The position numbers and the translations under genes are program-made. A DNA stretch of 11,920 nucleotides from an uncultured bacterium (GTDB lineage: Bacteria > Verrucomicrobiota > Verrucomicrobiia > Opitutales > Intestinicryptomonadaceae): the NCBI GenBank assembly GCA_905214995.1, contig CAJMOT010000063.1:1-11920 (forward strand). Reading direction: 5' to 3'. This document shows positions 8,925-11,920 of the stretch, in pieces; position 1 is the stretch's first letter; each line of letters starts with the position of its first letter. The notes below the pieces were generated by a model. That model ran no database searches, had not been told where the DNA came from, and saw only the letters and a program-made list of their open reading frames with translations.

Positions 8925-11108
8925 ATGGCGGCTCAAATGAAGGCTTCCATGAAAACGACCCTGCTGGGGCTCGGGCTCGCCGTGACGGTCATTCCGGTCG
9001 CGGTGATGTTCGCGTTCATAAAGCTCATGGGGGCCGACGTCGTGCGTGCGGCGACTTCCGAGTTCAGGGGGGCGTCGGTGGAAAACGCCAAGCGCGCGAC
9101 GCTTGACATGCGCCGCATGTGCGAAATCGTAAGAACCGGAGAGACGAACGCCTCCGACGCCGCCAGAGCCGCGATTCTCGCGGCTTTTGCCGAGCTGGGG
9201 GAGCCGTCGCTTTCGGAGTCCGCATCCGACATTCCAACGCGCGTTCCGGGCAATCCGGATTCGGAGTCCATAAAGCGCATAAGGCTTTTGAAATTCGGCA
9301 AATTTACCGCCGACCCCAACATGCCCGACGACGACCCGCAGAACGCCGTCGCACGCGCGGTTAATCGCCTGAAAGACAGGCTGCGCTGCGAGATGGCCGT
9401 TTACGTCAAGACGGACGACGGCCTCGTGGCGCTCGCCGGAACGGGGTCGGCATCGGACGGAAAGAGGGCGGCGGGCGCGGTCATTCCGGCTTCGGACGAC
9501 TCTCCCGCGCGCGTGTCGATTTTCAGGTCGGGCGCGGACGCGTCGCGCTCTACGGACGCCAACTACATTCCGCTCGCCTCTCCGGACGGCGAGATAATCG
9601 GCGGGATATATTTCGGCCTGCGCCGCACGTCGGCCGCGGAGCTCGAGGACTACTTCAAGTCCCTGAAAATCGGGGGAACGGGCATAGTGTGGGTCGTCGA
9701 CGACTCCGACGAGCGCAACCCCGTCATACGGATTTCGGGCGATTCCTCCGCCGTGGGCGTCCCCGTTGCCGACGACAACATCCGGGCGCGCTCGGATTTC
9801 TTTTTGAAGGCCCTCTCGAAGGCGAAGGCTCTTAGGGGTTCGGAGGTCGCGGTGGATTCGCTCTCGCTGCCGATGGGACAGGCGGGCGAGGCGGCGAGGC
9901 TCGTGACCTACGCCTATTACAAGCCGTGGAGCTGGCTTGTGGGCACCATGACGGACGAGCGCGAATTCCAGGCGGGCCGCGCAGATCTTGCGGGGCAGAT
10001 AGACACGCTCACGCGCAAGATAGTTTTGGCGGGCGCGATTTTCGCGGCGATGGCTATCGGCATCGCGTGGATAATGGCGTCCAGAATGTCGCGCACCATC
10101 CGCGCGCTCGCGAGGGTGGCGAACTGCCAGTCGCGCGGCGACATCGCCGCGGCGGAAAAGATACTGTCGGGCAAGAGCAGCGTGGTCGCCGAATTCGACG
10201 AGCTCTTCAAGGCGGTTTTGCTGATGGCTCGCAGCCTAACGAGGCTCATAAGCGCGCTGAAACTGAGCGGCGAAGATGTGGCCGAGCGCGCTGGCCGCAT
10301 ATCCGAAACCTCCGACACCCTCGACGTGATAGCCTCCGAGGAGGCGGCGTCGACGAAGAACGCCGCCTCGACGGGCTCGAAAATCCTCGGGGCGTCAGAG
10401 GCTCTCAACAAAAACGCGCGCGCCTCGGCTTTCGAGGTTTCGCGGACGCTCGACATCGCCCGCGAGTCGGGCGATTCGCTGAGGCTGCTGAAAAACAACT
10501 ACGACTCCCTCACGGCGGCTTCGGAGAACGTGGCGGGAAAGCTCGCCGTCATCAACGGCAACGTGGAAAAGATCACCGGAATCGTCACGGCCATAAACGA
10601 GGTCAGCAGGCAGACGAACCTGCTTTCGCTCAACGCCTCGATAGAGGCGGAAAAGGCGGGGGAGTTCGGGCTTGGGTTCGCGGTCGTCGCGCGCCAGATA
10701 CGCAGGCTCGCCGACAAGACCTCCGTGGCGTCCGCCAACATAGAAAACGTCGTCCGACAAATGCAGAGTTCGGTGAACTCGGGCGTCATGGAGATGGACA
10801 GGTTCGGGGCGAAGATGCGCCAGAGTTCCAAGATCATAATGGAGACGGCCGACATGCTCGCTCGGACGGTTTCGGACATAGAGGCGATCGGCCCGCAGTT
10901 CGAGGGAATCGCCTCCGGCATAGGGGAACTCTCCGAAAACGCGCGCAGGATAAGCGCCACCATGCTCGAGCTAAGCGACTCTTCCGTGCGCGCGCGCGAC
11001 AGAATTTCCGAATTCCGCGCGGCGGTGAAGTCGCTCGACGCGGTCTCGGTCTCGGTGCTCGAGGCCGTGGCGAGGTTTAAGATAGACGGAGGGGAGGGCG
11101 CGAAGTGA
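8925..11108 (+). CDS. Methyl-accepting chemotaxis protein, Cache-like sensor, Wsp-type tip
   Basis: 727 residues from the ATG at 8925. ATGs at 8937 and 8949 are also plausible; an upstream TTG at 8898 is less likely. TM1 is at about 12-35. A periplasmic sensor spans 36-364, with NYIPLASPDGEIIGGIYFG typical of Cache folds and a second Cache-like half (YFKSLKIGGTGIVWVVD). TM2 is at about 365-386 and a HAMP-like segment at 387-443. The cytoplasmic signalling helices follow, with the hairpin tip QTNLLSLNASIEAEKAGE at 563-580. The tip and the following ENVVRQMQSSVNSGVMEMDRF closely resemble WspA-type receptors, which signal through a CheA/CheW-like array, in Pseudomonas to a diguanylate cyclase rather than the flagellar motor. 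No C-terminal CheR-binding pentapeptide is seen. It is divergent from the hydrolase and translationally coupled to a second receptor. The receptor identity is sure; the Wsp-like output is inferred from the tip. Confidence 0.93.
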   Translation: MAAQMKASMKTTLLGLGLAVTVIPVAVMFAFIKLMGADVVRAATSEFRGASVENAKRATLDMRRMCEIVRTGETNASDAARAAILAAFAELGEPSLSESASDIPTRVPGNPDSESIKRIRLLKFGKFTADPNMPDDDPQNAVARAVNRLKDRLRCEMAVYVKTDDGLVALAGTGSASDGKRAAGAVIPASDDSPARVSIFRSGADASRSTDANYIPLASPDGEIIGGIYFGLRRTSAAELEDYFKSLKIGGTGIVWVVDDSDERNPVIRISGDSSAVGVPVADDNIRARSDFFLKALSKAKALRGSEVAVDSLSLPMGQAGEAARLVTYAYYKPWSWLVGTMTDEREFQAGRADLAGQIDTLTRKIVLAGAIFAAMAIGIAWIMASRMSRTIRALARVANCQSRGDIAAAEKILSGKSSVVAEFDELFKAVLLMARSLTRLISALKLSGEDVAERAGRISETSDTLDVIASEEAASTKNAASTGSKILGASEALNKNARASAFEVSRTLDIARESGDSLRLLKNNYDSLTAASENVAGKLAVINGNVEKITGIVTAINEVSRQTNLLSLNASIEAEKAGEFGLGFAVVARQIRRLADKTSVASANIENVVRQMQSSVNSGVMEMDRFGAKMRQSSKIIMETADMLARTVSDIEAIGPQFEGIASGIGELSENARRISATMLELSDSSVRARDRISEFRAAVKSLDAVSVSVLEAVARFKIDGGEGAK
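11088..11097 (+). promoter_or_regulatory. Strong ribosome binding site for the second receptor
   Basis: GGAGGGGAGG lies 7 bases before the GTG at 11105, inside the end of the first receptor gene. It is the only clear Shine-Dalgarno site found in the window, and it decides the GTG as the start of the second receptor. Confidence 0.75.
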
Positions 11109-11920
11109 AAATTTCCCTTTCGAGGCTTTTGACGCTCTTTCTGGTCGGGATATCGGCGCTTCCGGTAATGGCGATGGCCGTCCTCATACTGATGATGAAC
11201 TCCGACATCCGCGCCATAGCGGAGGCGGAGTTCGACAGGATGGACGAGCGCAACGCGCGCAGGCTCGCCGCCGATGCGCTCGAGATGTGCGCCATAATCC
11301 AGGGCGCGCGCGACTCCGCCGCCGAGAATGCGCGCAGGATACTCTTGTCGGAACTCGCGCGCGTCGGCCACGCGCGGCTGCTCGACACTTTCATAGAGGC
11401 GGAGATTTCCGCGGAGGACGATCCCGGAGAAAGCCGCGCGGCGAAGATTCCGGAGCTCGCGTTCGGCGACGAAAAGATTTCGCTTGTCCTCGACGGCGAA
11501 AGGCGCATTGTCGGCGCCGCCGGAAAGGTATCTAAGATGCTCGACTCCCTAAAATCCGACACCGGCTTTGAATTCGCGATTTTCCTGCGCATAAACGACG
11601 CGGGCGACATGCTGCGCGTAGCCTCCACGGTGGAGGGGCCCGATGGCGGAAGGCATGTGGGCACCTACATTCCGGCGGCGGGCTCTGAGGGCTCGCAGAT
11701 TGTCAGGGCGGCGCTCTCAAAGCGGGCGTATTCGGGCGCCTCCCGCTCCGGAAACATGGATTTTATCGCCAATTACGAGCCCCTGATAGGGCTCAACGGA
11801 AACGTGATTGGCGCGATATGCTGCGGGTCGCTGCAAAATTCATACGATTACGTTTTTAAATATTTTGAGGGAATAAGGTTCGGGGCGAGCGGCTTCGCGT
11901 GGGCGGCGGAGCTCTCCGGC
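11105..11920 (+). CDS. Second chemoreceptor, N-terminal sensor part (runs off the right edge)
   Basis: 272 residues are visible from a GTG that overlaps the previous stop in GTGA, with a strong ribosome binding site before it. The frame is open to the edge. TM1 is at about 6-31. The periplasmic region shows the Cache_3-Cache_2 pattern: FAIFLRINDAGDMLRVAST, then GTYIP at 186-190, ANYEPLIGLNGNVIGAI at 222-238, and the start of the next sub-domain DYVFKYFEGIRFGASGFAW. It lines up with the upstream receptor along most of its length, including a shared Met-Cys just after the first helix and the GTYIP/GAVIP element, so the two are diverged tandem paralogs. The signalling domain lies beyond the window, so calling it a chemoreceptor rather than a Cache histidine kinase or cyclase rests on this relationship. 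Four-base overlap implies coupled translation and balanced amounts. Confidence 0.82.
   Translation, partial: MKISLSRLLTLFLVGISALPVMAMAVLILMMNSDIRAIAEAEFDRMDERNARRLAADALEMCAIIQGARDSAAENARRILLSELARVGHARLLDTFIEAEISAEDDPGESRAAKIPELAFGDEKISLVLDGERRIVGAAGKVSKMLDSLKSDTGFEFAIFLRINDAGDMLRVASTVEGPDGGRHVGTYIPAAGSEGSQIVRAALSKRAYSGASRSGNMDFIANYEPLIGLNGNVIGAICCGSLQNSYDYVFKYFEGIRFGASGFAWAAELSG

Noticed and set aside
8817..8936. N-terminal extension of the hydrolase by 40 residues
   Set aside because: It would place the clear signal peptide internally and overlap the start of the divergent receptor.
9926..11080. 384-residue Arg-rich open frame within the first chemoreceptor
   Set aside because: Off-frame reading of the receptor; composition is extreme and it has no separate start signal.

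Overview
The window is GC-rich bacterial DNA carrying six protein genes and no visible RNA gene, insertion sequence or CRISPR array. Long spurious antisense reading frames are common, as expected at this base composition. The best guess for the source is the Verrucomicrobiota/Lentisphaerota part of the PVC group. The reasons are the large secreted multi-domain glycoside hydrolase, the membrane-anchored von Willebrand A-like protein next to a TPR protein, and the near absence of Shine-Dalgarno sites. No phylogenetic marker was tested, so this placement is an inference.

Layout. Positions 3-932 (+) hold the 3' part of a TPR-type protein. It is followed after 47 bases by a single-pass membrane protein with a degenerate, insertion-bearing vWA-like domain (980-2386, +). 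A 516-base non-coding stretch follows (2387-2902). It contains a possible terminator for that pair and a strong intrinsic terminator for the converging gene cysS. cysS (cysteinyl-tRNA synthetase, 2903-4318, -) and hemB (porphobilinogen synthase, 4362-5393, +) are divergent housekeeping genes with only 43 bases between their starts. After a 159-base gap comes a secreted glycoside-hydrolase-like protein of 1087 residues (5553-8816, -).

Divergent from the hydrolase is a chemoreceptor with a periplasmic Cache-like sensor and a Wsp-type signalling tip (8925-11108, +). It overlaps by four bases (GTGA) with a second, related chemoreceptor that runs off the right edge (11105-11920, +). The 108-base gap between hydrolase and receptor holds an 18-bp palindrome overlying a candidate -10 element of the hydrolase promoter.

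How the genes may work together. The TPR and vWA-like genes look like one envelope-associated unit, possibly the tail of an ExbB/ExbD-type cluster whose other members would lie to the left. The hydrolase and the two receptors may link extracellular glycan breakdown to sensing of a released ligand, but only the arrangement supports this. cysS and hemB are ordinary core genes. Nothing here is a clear new defence or mobile system. The least explained items are the vWA-like protein, the family of the hydrolase, and the coupled receptor pair.
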